This document shows, piece by piece, positions 1 to 6,389 of a DNA stretch of 11,379 nt. The translations under genes and the position numbers were made by a program. Source of the DNA: Actinomycetes bacterium (GTDB lineage: Bacteria > Actinomycetota > Acidimicrobiia > Acidimicrobiales > Acidimicrobiaceae); contig JAKAOC010000025.1 of the NCBI GenBank assembly GCA_021823385.1, forward strand, positions 1 through 11,379, read 5' to 3'. The notes under the pieces are model-generated. The model saw nothing but the letters and a program-made list of their open reading frames with translations. It was not told the DNA's origin and made no database searches. Numbering within the stretch: the stretch's first letter is position 1; each line of letters opens with the position of its first letter.

Positions 1-270
1 GAACCAATAGAGCGGACGGTACATCAGCTCCTGGAACTGCGAGAGGTTGGTGACGGAGAAATAAGCGCCGCTGGAGAGCGGGAAGATGTAGTTAGGGGTC
101 GCGCCGGGACCCTCGGCGAAGTTGACCGTGCCGCCGGAGACCTTGGTGCCGCCGGAGGATGTGGTTGAAGTCGACGATGAACTTCCTGAGCCGCACGCGG
201 CAAGCAGCGTTGCCGCCGCTGCGGTGGAAGCTAGTGCCGCTGTGATGCGGCGTACTTTCTTGGACACCAT
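1..270 (-). CDS. Secreted lipoprotein, probable ABC transporter substrate-binding protein (N-terminal part)
   Basis: The first 90 residues of a protein are visible; the rest lies beyond the left edge. It starts with a charged n-region (MVSKKVRR), then an Ala-rich hydrophobic stretch, then a lipobox LLAAC with the lipidated Cys at residue 26. A Ser/Thr/Gly-rich linker follows (about residues 27-50), as is usual for Gram-positive lipoproteins. The mature start (GGTVNFAEGPGATPNYIFPL, then a FQELMYRPLYW segment) resembles the start of family-5 solute-binding proteins for oligopeptides or nickel, where an early 'L-Y-x-P-L-Y' element is common. The ATG is preceded by AGGAGG at 284-289 (13 nt away, rather far) and by a closer purine-rich AAGGAAAAG. 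Lipoprotein status is firm; the transporter family is inferred from a short segment and the substrate cannot be told. Confidence 0.8.
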   Translation of the reverse strand, partial: MVSKKVRRITAALASTAAAATLLAACGSGSSSSTSTTSSGGTKVSGGTVNFAEGPGATPNYIFPLSSGAYFSVTNLSQFQELMYRPLYWF

Positions 271-401
271 CTTTTCCTTAGAACCTCCTGTGAAAGCGGT
301 GACGCAACAAAATTAGCCTTGATGTTGGCCGAGAGGTTACCGCTAGTTCACTTTTGGGTCATCTTTTCGGCTCGCTTTGCGATCCATGGCGTTGATCCGG
401 T

Positions 402-417
402 TATGCAAACGTGCATA
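402..417. promoter_or_regulatory. Palindrome upstream of the lipoprotein gene, candidate operator
   Basis: TATGCA-AACG-TGCATA is a perfect 6+6 inverted repeat with a 4-nt spacer. A third copy of the half-site TGCATA occurs at 460-465 in a GTGCATAC context, close to the GTGCATAC of the right arm (411-418). It lies about 130-150 bp upstream of the lipoprotein start codon on the minus strand, a plausible place for a transcription factor site. No regulator for it is visible in the window. Confidence 0.35.
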
Positions 418-589
418 CAATCGTGAAATACCTGGTCACAGCGGTTGTGTATCCGAAAGTGCATACTCCGCCGACCGCGTGACACGCTTAAATATTTTTT
501 GGGCGATGGAATCCATTGCATAGCCCCGGTAACTTATCGCGTATATGGTTTAGTATTATTCTGACCTGCAGATAGATAGCATCAGCACA

Positions 590-617
590 GTGCGGAATCC
601 GTATATGTACTCCGCAC
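590..617. repeat. 28-bp inverted repeat (7-bp arms, nested inner pairing)
   Basis: GTGCGGA at 590-596 is matched by TCCGCAC at 611-617. Inside the loop, GTA (601-603) can pair with TAC (608-610) around TATG. It could be an operator or an RNA hairpin. It belongs to no gene I can identify, and no T-run follows on either strand. Confidence 0.35.
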
Positions 618-784
618 CACGCGGGTGGATCGCCGCGCACGGGACCGACACAGCCGCGAGTGAACGACCGTGGGGAGGCGGCGCTCATGACCCAGGAGAG
701 CCCGCAAGCCGCAAGAGTGAGACCCGATGCCGGGCCGAGGTCATGGCCACGAGGCGGTGAGCTGGGCCCTCATATAACAGGGGC

Positions 785-801
785 GCCCGACAAGAGCGGG
801 C
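785..801 (-). terminator. Possible weak terminator of the peroxiredoxin gene
   Basis: GCCCG (785-789) and CGGGC (797-801) form a 5-bp G/C stem with a 7-nt loop, about 20 nt past the peroxiredoxin stop codon on the minus strand. No U-tract follows, so this is at best a weak or factor-assisted terminator. Confidence 0.25.
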
Positions 802-820
802 ATGGGTACGTTGCGGAGCG

Positions 821-1456
821 TCAGCGATTGGGTTGGGGGGTGAGGCGCAGGTAGGGCTTCAGCTTGCGGAAGCCCTTCGGAAAACGCCGTGCGGCTTCCT
901 CGTCGCTGAGGGAGGTGGCGATCACCACCTCGTCGCCGTCCTTCCAGTTGACCGGGGTGGAGACCATGTATTGGTCGGTCAGCTGCAGCGAGTCCAGCAC
1001 GCGCAGGATCTCCCTGAAGTTCCGCCCCGTCGAGGCCGGATAGGTGATCGTAAGGCGAAGCTTCTTGGCCGGGTCGATGATGAAGACCGAGCGCACCGTG
1101 AAGGTGTTGGAGGCATTGGGATGGATCATGCCGAAAAGGTTGGCAACCTTGGCCTCGGGATCGCCGATCATGGGGAAGTTGACCGCTTGGCCCTGGGTCT
1201 CCTCGATGTCCTTCTCCCATTCCAGATGGCTCTCCACGGGATCCACCGAAAGGCCTATGACCTTGGCGTTGCGAGCCTCGAACTCGCCCTTCAAGCGTGC
1301 GACCTCGGCGAGCTCGGTGGTGCAGACCGGCGTGAAGTCCTTGGGGTGCGAGAACAGGACCGCCCAGCTGTCGCCTATCCAATCGTGGAAGCGGATGGTC
1401 CCCTGTGTGGTCGGGGCTTCGAAGTCGGGGACCACGTCCCCTAGCTGCAAGGACAT
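821..1456 (-). CDS. 1-Cys peroxiredoxin (Prx6 subfamily)
   Basis: A 211-residue thiol peroxidase that reduces hydrogen peroxide or organic hydroperoxides, expected in the cytosol. The active-site segment is HPKDFTPVCTTE, with Thr42 and peroxidatic Cys45; Arg122 (in TVRSVFIIDP) fits the conserved Arg of the active site. Cys45 is the only cysteine, so no resolving Cys is present and an external thiol must recycle the enzyme. The motifs YPASTGRN and STPVNWKDGD are typical of the Prx6 group rather than AhpC or Prx5, and the length is close to that of bacterial and archaeal Prx6 proteins. The ATG start has a strong AAAGGAG at 1462-1468, 5 nt upstream. The gene diverges from the cation transporter, sharing a 149-nt intergenic region. 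The family call is secure; the in vivo substrate and reductant are unknown. Confidence 0.95.
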   Translation of the reverse strand: MSLQLGDVVPDFEAPTTQGTIRFHDWIGDSWAVLFSHPKDFTPVCTTELAEVARLKGEFEARNAKVIGLSVDPVESHLEWEKDIEETQGQAVNFPMIGDPEAKVANLFGMIHPNASNTFTVRSVFIIDPAKKLRLTITYPASTGRNFREILRVLDSLQLTDQYMVSTPVNWKDGDEVVIATSLSDEEAARRFPKGFRKLKPYLRLTPQPNR

Positions 1457-1605
1457 CTCGGCTCCTTTCGGCGGCGGGCGCTATCAAGCAAACCATATCG
1501 CACCGAGGGTCCGATGTTCGCCGGCACCGGGCCTTTCCGTGCCACGGCGGCAATCCCGGGCCGCGGGGGCGGCGGGGGTAGACTGGCAGGAGCAGCCGCC
1601 TACAG

Positions 1606-2559
1606 GTGAATTCGTCAGGAATGCAGGACTTCCATCAGCATGAGCACGCGGTGCCCGCGACCGGCCGAGAGGTGCGCTCGGGGCCCTTCTATCTGGTACT
1701 CGTTCTCAACATGGCCCTCTTCGTGGCCAGCCTCGGGCTCGGACTGCTTGCGCATTCGCTGGCGCTGATCTCGAACGCGTTTCATCTCCTCTCCGATCTG
1801 GGGGCGCTCGGCGTAGGCGCGCTGGCAGCCTGGGCGTCCACCCGGCCGGCCTCGGCGCGGCACAGTTTCGGAATGGTGAAGGCCGAGGTTCTCGGGGCGC
1901 TGGTCACCACACTGTTGTTGGTAGGCGTTTCGGTCGCCATCGTCTATGCGGCCGTGATGCGCCTCCTCGGGAACCATCTGGTGGGGCCGCTCCACTCGGG
2001 CGGGGCCGACATCAGCGCCGTCGGGATCGCCGGCGTGCTGGTCAACGTGGTCTCACTTGTCGTCTTCGCCAAGCAGGACAAGCGTTCAGCGTTGGTGCGG
2101 GCGAACCTGATCCACTTCTTCTCCGATGGGATCGGCTGGGTGCTCGCCCTGGCGGCCGGGCTTCTGATCCTGCGCTACGGTTTCGTGGCCGCCGACCCGC
2201 TGGCAAGCATCGCGGTCTCGGCCCTGGTCATAACGGCGTCGGTCAAGGTGCTACTCGACGTGACCAACGTTTTGATGGACGCGGTGCCGGGCCAGGTGGA
2301 CGCCGGCGCCATCCGCCGTTTGATGCTCGAAACGCCGGGTGTCCAAGACGTTCATCATCTGCACGTCTGGAACCTGAGTTCGACCTCGGTGGCGCTCTCG
2401 GCGCATCTGGTGATGCGGGAGGGGATAAGCCTGCACGACGCCCAGGAGCGTTCAGTGCTCCTCAAGGAGCGCCTGGCCGAGGAGTTCGGGATCAGCCACG
2501 CGACTCTGGAGATGGAGTGCCACGTCTGCGAGGCCCCGGATCACGCCGAAGGGGCGTAG
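1606..2559 (+). CDS. Cation diffusion facilitator family metal exporter (probably zinc)
   Basis: An inner-membrane proton/metal antiporter exporting Zn(II) and perhaps Cd(II) or Co(II). Six hydrophobic segments fill residues 28-210. Transmembrane helix 2 carries H60-x3-D64 (NAFHLLSDLG) and helix 5 carries H170-x3-D174 (LIHFFSDGIG), the HxxxD pair of zinc-type CDF proteins. RHSFGMVKAE after helix 2 matches the conserved cytoplasmic loop. Residues 211-317 form the cytoplasmic domain, with the typical VHHLHVWNLS. The loop between helices 4 and 5 is short and lacks the His-rich stretch of some family members; the N-terminus has a small HQHEH patch. Start: GTG 1606 has AGGAG 13 nt upstream; ATG 1621, five codons later, has AGGTGA 11 nt upstream. 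The two cannot be separated from sequence. The gene faces the TetR gene tail-to-tail with 9 nt between stops. Confidence 0.93.
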   Translation: MNSSGMQDFHQHEHAVPATGREVRSGPFYLVLVLNMALFVASLGLGLLAHSLALISNAFHLLSDLGALGVGALAAWASTRPASARHSFGMVKAEVLGALVTTLLLVGVSVAIVYAAVMRLLGNHLVGPLHSGGADISAVGIAGVLVNVVSLVVFAKQDKRSALVRANLIHFFSDGIGWVLALAAGLLILRYGFVAADPLASIAVSALVITASVKVLLDVTNVLMDAVPGQVDAGAIRRLMLETPGVQDVHHLHVWNLSSTSVALSAHLVMREGISLHDAQERSVLLKERLAEEFGISHATLEMECHVCEAPDHAEGA

Positions 2560-2571
2560 CCCGGCGGGCTA
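2557..2571. terminator. Small palindrome spanning both convergent stop codons
   Basis: TAGCCC-GGC-GGGCTA is a perfect 15-bp inverted repeat whose outer trinucleotides are the stop codons of the transporter (TAG, plus) and the TetR gene (TAG, minus). With a 6-bp G/C stem it could act as a modest two-way terminator, but it has only a 3-nt loop and no T-run. It may simply reflect the compact convergent junction. Confidence 0.25.
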
Positions 2572-3204
2572 AGCGCCGGCAGCCCTGGGAGCCAGCATGC
2601 CGTGCAGCACCAGGTCGGCCACTGCGCTCACGTCGGCCTGGCCGAGATTCGCGCCCATGATGATCCTGCGCATGAAGAGCGAGCCGAACACGGCTTCGGA
2701 GACTCGCTCCGGGTCGATGTCGCTGCGGAGGTCGCGCTCGGGGCGGTGGGCCTCGAGAAGCTGGACCAGCGCACCGCGGCGATGCACGTCCCACGTGGAG
2801 GCCACCAGCGCGGCAACGGCCGGATTGGACTGGGCCTCGCCAACCAGATGGGCGATGGCGTTTCCGGCGGGGGAGGAGAGCAGTTCGACCAGGTTGGCGA
2901 TGAAGGTCCCCAGGTCCTTTTCCAGGTCGCCTGAGTCCATATTGCGGCCAAGGTTCACCGATTCACGGGCGACGGCCTCTTCGATCAGGTCTTTCTTGGA
3001 GCGCCAGTGGCGGTAGATGGTGGACTTTCCAACGCCTGCGGTGCGTGCCACGGATTCGATGGTGAGGTCCCGGTAGCCCTCGCTCGCGCAAATGGAAAGT
3101 GTGGCGTCGAGGATGCGGCGGTGCGCGTCGACGCTGCGAGGACGACCCCGCTTGCGGCGCACCTCCGGGGCAACCGTCGTTTCAGCCAATCTCAACGCCA
3201 TCAT
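2569..3204 (-). CDS. TetR/AcrR family transcriptional regulator
   Basis: A 211-residue one-component repressor. Residues about 28-75 form the TetR DNA-binding domain, with the helix-turn-helix LTIESVARTAGVGKSTIYRH followed by WRSKKDLI, a near-consensus match. The N-terminal tail has an AT-hook-like RKRGRPRS (17-24), as in a subset of the family. The C-terminal helical domain (about 85-205) would bind a ligand and dimerise; its sequence does not show the ligand. Two ATG codons lie in tandem (3204 and 3201), with a weak AGAGG upstream. The gene is separated by 203 nt from the upstream membrane-protein gene, so it probably has its own promoter. Given the nearby acyl-CoA synthetase, a role in lipid or drug response is possible, but this is inference only. 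Confidence 0.92.
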   Translation of the reverse strand: MMALRLAETTVAPEVRRKRGRPRSVDAHRRILDATLSICASEGYRDLTIESVARTAGVGKSTIYRHWRSKKDLIEEAVARESVNLGRNMDSGDLEKDLGTFIANLVELLSSPAGNAIAHLVGEAQSNPAVAALVASTWDVHRRGALVQLLEAHRPERDLRSDIDPERVSEAVFGSLFMRRIIMGANLGQADVSAVADLVLHGMLAPRAAGA

Positions 3205-3304
3205 GGTCCAACCTCTGTCTCGATCGACGCGGCTCCGCCGTAGCAGCTCCGCGATCCCGGCCTGTATTACGCTCCGTTTGCGCCTCGTGTCGGCCTTGAA
3301 GCAG

Positions 3305-3332
3305 AGATTAGCGAATGAGTTCGAAAAGCCAA
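3305..3332 (-). promoter_or_regulatory. Candidate promoter for the TetR gene
   Basis: Read on the minus strand, TTGGCT (3332-3327) is followed after 16 nt by TAATCT (3310-3305), a sigma70-like pair in the AT-richest part of the 203-nt gap. It would give a leader of about 95 nt. The spacer contains CGAA-TGAG-TTCG (3312-3323), a small palindrome that could serve autoregulation. Consensus fit is moderate. Confidence 0.3.
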
Positions 3333-3407
3333 GTGGCCAAAGAAAACCTTTACCGTCTCATAATTTTTCTGGGACTAAAGGCCCTATAGCGTGGCCGAAT
3401 ACGAACT

Positions 3408-3980
3408 TCAGCGGCTGAAGACGAGCCGGGAGAGGCGAAGCCGGGCGGCCACGACCGCCACAGAGGCTACTGAAAGCAGCCCGCCGGCAACGGCTATCGA
3501 CGAAGTTGCGGCCCGTGCCGAGATGGCGGCGCCAAGGGCCGCCCACAGCGCAAAGAAGACGAGGTCGGGGCCGTACTTTGCTCGGAGCGTAAGGCGAAGG
3601 CGCTCCAGCTCCATATCCAGCACCTCGGAGGCCGTCTCCCGCTCCAGGCGCGCATGGCAGCTTCCACCTTCGCTCGAGCAGGCCTCGCTGCCGCAACTCT
3701 GCTCGGCACTGCAGCTCTCGCCCCCGCCGGACCAGCGTGCCACCTCGCGGCGGTAGGAGACGACCGAGGCGAGCGCCACCGCGGCGCCGACCACGACGGA
3801 CGCCAGGATCGCCGCCAGGCCGGCCCGGGGGGCGATACTGGCGAAGGCCAGGAGAAGCAGTGACCAGACCCATGCGCCGGCGGCGGCCAGACCCATGCGC
3901 CTGCGGCTGTCGTATGCGCGCTTGCGGGTCGCAAAGGAGGGCCGGATGCTGATGGGGGTGGCGCCGGGAGTTTGGGGCAT
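3408..3980 (-). CDS. Small membrane protein of unknown function with four clustered cysteines
   Basis: I do not recognise this 190-residue protein. It has a basic N-terminus (RKRAYDSRRR), a first pair of hydrophobic segments (about 31-50 and 54-75), a polar central region (76-138), and a second pair (about 139-156 and 160-180). The central region holds Cys90, Cys96, Cys101 and Cys108 (C-x5-C-x4-C-x6-C) in a Ser/Gly/Glu-rich stretch, then a charged, probably helical segment (residues 109-135). By the positive-inside rule the basic ends and the central region would all be cytoplasmic, so the cysteines may bind a metal or be redox-active; this is inference. It begins 41 nt after the acyl-CoA synthetase stop and is probably co-transcribed with it. 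The ribosome binding site is weak. I judge it real because this frame has well-formed hydrophobic blocks, whereas the overlapping frames are Arg/Pro-rich. Confidence 0.7.
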   Translation of the reverse strand: MPQTPGATPISIRPSFATRKRAYDSRRRMGLAAAGAWVWSLLLLAFASIAPRAGLAAILASVVVGAAVALASVVSYRREVARWSGGGESCSAEQSCGSEACSSEGGSCHARLERETASEVLDMELERLRLTLRAKYGPDLVFFALWAALGAAISARAATSSIAVAGGLLSVASVAVVAARLRLSRLVFSR

Positions 3981-3983
3981 CGC

Positions 3984-3994
3984 AGGTTAAACCT
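3984..3994. promoter_or_regulatory. Short palindrome just upstream of the membrane-protein start
   Basis: AGGTT-A-AACCT is a perfect inverted repeat 3 nt before the start codon (minus strand), in the 41-nt gap after the acyl-CoA synthetase. An offset second palindrome, GTTA-GGTT-TAAC, overlaps it on the minus strand. It lies where the ribosome binding site should be, so it could act as an operator or a translational hairpin. It could also be chance. Confidence 0.25.
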
Positions 3995-4021
3995 AACAGG
4001 ACGCCGCCGGGGGCGGCCACC

Positions 4022-5749
4022 TCACTCCTCGACCAGACGGGAGACCATCTCCTCGCGAAGCTGTCGCTTGAGCACTTTGCCCGCCGCATTGCGGGGCAGC
4101 GGAGAGCTATGGAAAAAGACGTACTTGGGCACCTTGAAGGCGGCAAGCTTGGCCGCAACGGCCGTGCGGATCGCGTCCTCGGTCACCTCGCAGCCGGCGT
4201 GCAGCTGCACTACGGCAGCCACCTCCTCTCCCATCTCCAGGTCGGGAATGCCGATGACCGCCACGTCGGCCACGCAGGGGTTGTCGTAGATCGCCGCCTC
4301 GACCTCCGCCGAATAGACGTTCTCGCCTCCGCGGATGAGCACGTCCTTGGCCCGGTCGACGATGTAGACGAAGCCGTCTCCGTCCACGTAGGCGAGGTCA
4401 CCGGTGCGGAACCAGCCATCCTGGATCGCCGCTGCCGTGGCTTCGGGTCTGTTCCAGTAACCGGCTACCACATTGGCTCCCCGTACCCAGAGCTCGCCGG
4501 TCTCGTACGCCTCGGTCACCTCGCCGCCTGCGCCGAGCACCCTCACCTCCACGACGGGAAGCGGCCTTCCCACCGATTCGGGCCGGCGGGCGTAGTCGTC
4601 TCCCGAGATGCTGGTGGCAACCGAGGAGGTCTCGGTCAGTCCGTAGCTGTTGGAAGGGATGGCAGCGGGGAAGCGGGCGCGGAGCCGCCGCAGCAGCTCG
4701 GGCGGGGCGGGCGCTCCTCCACAGCTCACGGTGCGCAGGCTGGAGGTGTCCCGGCGCTGAAGGGCCGGCGAGTTGAGAGCCTGCCAGACCATGGTCGGCA
4801 CGCCGATGAAGTTGTTGATCCGCTCACGTTCGATGAGTTCGAGCGCCCGCTCCGGGTTCCAGCGCCTCATCATCACCAGCTTTGCGCCGGCCATGGTGTT
4901 GGGGACGAGCAGCCCATGGCTACCGGTCGCGTGGAAGAGAGGAACCGAAACGAGCACCGAGTTCTGGACCGAGGGCTCTCGCTTGGCGGCGTAAGCCCTT
5001 TGGTTGCGCGCGCTCAGGAAGAAGAGCGACATCAGGCTGGTGCAGATGTTGCGGTGCGTTCCGAGAGCCCCTTTGGGTCGGCCGGTGGTGCCCGAGGTGT
5101 AGAAGATGGTGGCGGGATCCTCGGGAAGGATTTCGGCCTCGCCCACCCGGGGGGAGGCCGCCTCGAGAAGCGCGGCAAGCGGAGCGGCGTCAATCCCCTG
5201 GGCGGCGAGCCGGCCGCGCGCGCCGGCCAGGCTGGAGCCCTCGCAGCGGACTCCGAATAGGTGGGCAAGCCCGGGCGGCGCCCCGGCCATGAGCTCGGGA
5301 AGGAGCCGCTCCATGCGCTCCTGATCCACGATGGCCACCTTTGCACCCGAGTCCGCCAGGCCGTAGGCGAGCTCCCCCGACGCCCACCATGCGTTAAGCG
5401 GCACCACGACGGCGCCGAGCGTGACCGTCGCCCAGAAGGAGACGACCCACTCCGGGTAGTTGCGCATGGCCAGCGCTACGCGATCGCCCTTGGCGACGCC
5501 CCGGGCCGCCAGCCCCTCCCGAAGCGCGGCCACCTGCCGGGCCACCTGGGCGTAGCTGATGCGCTCGTCTTCGTAAACCAGGTAGTCGGCGTCGCCGTAG
5601 CTCTCGGCCTGACGCCAGACCTCCGCGAGGGAGGTGGGGGAGTTCTTCCAGACCCGATATGTGCGGCCGGCGATGACCTCCTCGATGGTTTCGAAGCGCT
5701 GCCCGGGTGCGGTCATCTCCGCGGTCAGCTGAGCAAGCAGGTCGGCCAT
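4022..5749 (-). CDS. AMP-dependent acyl-CoA synthetase (fatty-acid CoA ligase family)
   Basis: A 575-residue class I adenylate-forming enzyme that activates a carboxylic acid with ATP and joins it to CoA. The full motif set is present: P-loop YTSGTTGRPKG (217-227), YGLTE (369-373), TGD with Asp451, the hinge region DRAKD (465-469, Arg466), RGGENVYSAEVE, and the catalytic C-terminal lysine in PRNAAGK (Lys558). Both the large N-terminal domain and the mobile C-terminal domain are complete, and the length is normal for the family. Substrate chain length cannot be read from the sequence; FadD-like medium- to long-chain acids are most likely. It begins 42 nt after the oligoribonuclease stop and is followed by the membrane-protein gene, so the three may form one operon. 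The ATG has only a weak purine-rich site upstream. Confidence 0.93.
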   Translation of the reverse strand: MADLLAQLTAEMTAPGQRFETIEEVIAGRTYRVWKNSPTSLAEVWRQAESYGDADYLVYEDERISYAQVARQVAALREGLAARGVAKGDRVALAMRNYPEWVVSFWATVTLGAVVVPLNAWWASGELAYGLADSGAKVAIVDQERMERLLPELMAGAPPGLAHLFGVRCEGSSLAGARGRLAAQGIDAAPLAALLEAASPRVGEAEILPEDPATIFYTSGTTGRPKGALGTHRNICTSLMSLFFLSARNQRAYAAKREPSVQNSVLVSVPLFHATGSHGLLVPNTMAGAKLVMMRRWNPERALELIERERINNFIGVPTMVWQALNSPALQRRDTSSLRTVSCGGAPAPPELLRRLRARFPAAIPSNSYGLTETSSVATSISGDDYARRPESVGRPLPVVEVRVLGAGGEVTEAYETGELWVRGANVVAGYWNRPEATAAAIQDGWFRTGDLAYVDGDGFVYIVDRAKDVLIRGGENVYSAEVEAAIYDNPCVADVAVIGIPDLEMGEEVAAVVQLHAGCEVTEDAIRTAVAAKLAAFKVPKYVFFHSSPLPRNAAGKVLKRQLREEMVSRLVEE

Positions 5750-5791
5750 GGCAAGAATCTACCGCCGGCCGGGGCCGGGTCGGAGGTCCAT

Positions 5792-6352
5792 CTAGCTGCC
5801 GGCGACCCGGAAGAAGGAGTCCCGGTAATAGCGCAGCTCCTCGATGGACTCCATGATGTCGTCCAAGGCGCGGTGACCGCGCTTCTTCACCGGGGCGCCG
5901 TTGGAGATCTCGGGGTTCCAGCGCCGCGCGAGCTCCTTGATGGAGCTCACGTCGACGGAGCGGTAGTGCAGGTAATCTTCGATGGAGGGGGTCTGCTCAG
6001 CCAGGAAGCGCCGGTCGGTGCCGATGGTGTTCCCGCAGAGGGGGGCGCTTTTTGCCGCCTTGAGGCTCGACTTCAGGAAGGCGAGGGTCTGCTCCTCCGC
6101 CGAGGCGAGTGTCACCGAGCTGGACCTGATCACCTCGAGCAGGCCGCTGGCGGTGTGCATGTTGAGGACGTAGGGGTCCATGGAGGCGAGCAGCTCCTCG
6201 GGGGCCGCTATCACGAGGTCGGGGCCGGTGGCGACGACATTGAGCTGATCGTCGGTGACCACGGTGGCCATTTCGACGATCTGGTCGCGCTTCGGGTCCA
6301 GGCCGGTCATCTCCAGGTCCATCCAAACAAGCACACAGGGGAGTCTAACCAC
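5792..6352 (-). CDS. orn: Oligoribonuclease (DEDDh 3'-5' exoribonuclease)
   Basis: A 186-residue cytosolic enzyme that degrades RNA fragments of two to five nucleotides, including pGpG from cyclic-di-GMP breakdown, to mononucleotides. All five catalytic residues are seen: Asp12 and Glu14 in WMDLEMTGLDP, Asp113 in CGNTIGTDRRFL, and His160 and Asp165 in HRALDDIMESI. The segments RSVDVSSIKELARRW and IEELRYYR are also characteristic of Orn. Length and spacing agree with the E. coli enzyme, whose catalytic residues are numbered almost identically. The start is GTG at 6352, which places the DxE motif at the usual distance; a GTG six codons later is possible. The ribosome binding site is weak. The gene is head-to-head with the glycosyltransferase, with only 37 nt between start codons. 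Confidence 0.96.
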   Translation of the reverse strand: MVRLPCVLVWMDLEMTGLDPKRDQIVEMATVVTDDQLNVVATGPDLVIAAPEELLASMDPYVLNMHTASGLLEVIRSSSVTLASAEEQTLAFLKSSLKAAKSAPLCGNTIGTDRRFLAEQTPSIEDYLHYRSVDVSSIKELARRWNPEISNGAPVKKRGHRALDDIMESIEELRYYRDSFFRVAGS

Positions 6353-6379
6353 GACCTGAGTAAGCTCTATTGGGCGAAT

Positions 6380-6385
6380 AGGAGG
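6380..6385 (+). promoter_or_regulatory. Strong ribosome binding site fixing the GTG start of the glycosyltransferase
   Basis: AGGAGG ends 4 nt before the GTG at 6390. This supports the GTG as the true start even though the start-to-start distance to orn is only 37 nt. Confidence 0.8.
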
Positions 6386-6389
6386 TTCC

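Larger units (their letters stand above)
271..820. other. 550-nt intergenic region without a convincing gene
   Basis: This stretch is more AT-rich than its surroundings, particularly at 480-580. Short ORFs here encode Arg/Pro/Gly-rich or low-complexity peptides with no recognisable domain, so I call no gene. It must hold the promoter of the lipoprotein gene (minus strand, near 290-480) and the 3' end of the peroxiredoxin transcript. It contains the palindrome at 402-417, a related half-site at 460-465, an inverted repeat at 590-617 and a small hairpin at 785-801, each listed separately. A small RNA in the 480-620 part cannot be excluded. Confidence 0.6.

Noticed and set aside
488..688. A 66-codon minus-strand ORF in the gap left of the peroxiredoxin gene
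   Set aside because: It has no ribosome site, domain or membrane segment that I can recognise, and it spans the inverted repeat at 590-617.
741..1553. A 270-codon frame on the minus strand over the peroxiredoxin gene, and a 203-codon frame on the plus strand
   Set aside because: Both are Arg/Gly/Pro- or Val/Gly-rich with no domain, while the overlapping frame encodes a textbook Prx6 protein.
3371..3385. GGGACTAAAGGCCC near an AT-rich run as a terminator for the membrane-protein gene
   Set aside because: The pairing is short and imperfect, and the T/A-run is on the wrong side for minus-strand transcription.
3358..4158. A 266-codon minus-strand frame overlapping the cysteine-cluster membrane protein
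   Set aside because: It is Arg/Pro-rich without hydrophobic blocks or motifs, and it runs into the acyl-CoA synthetase gene.
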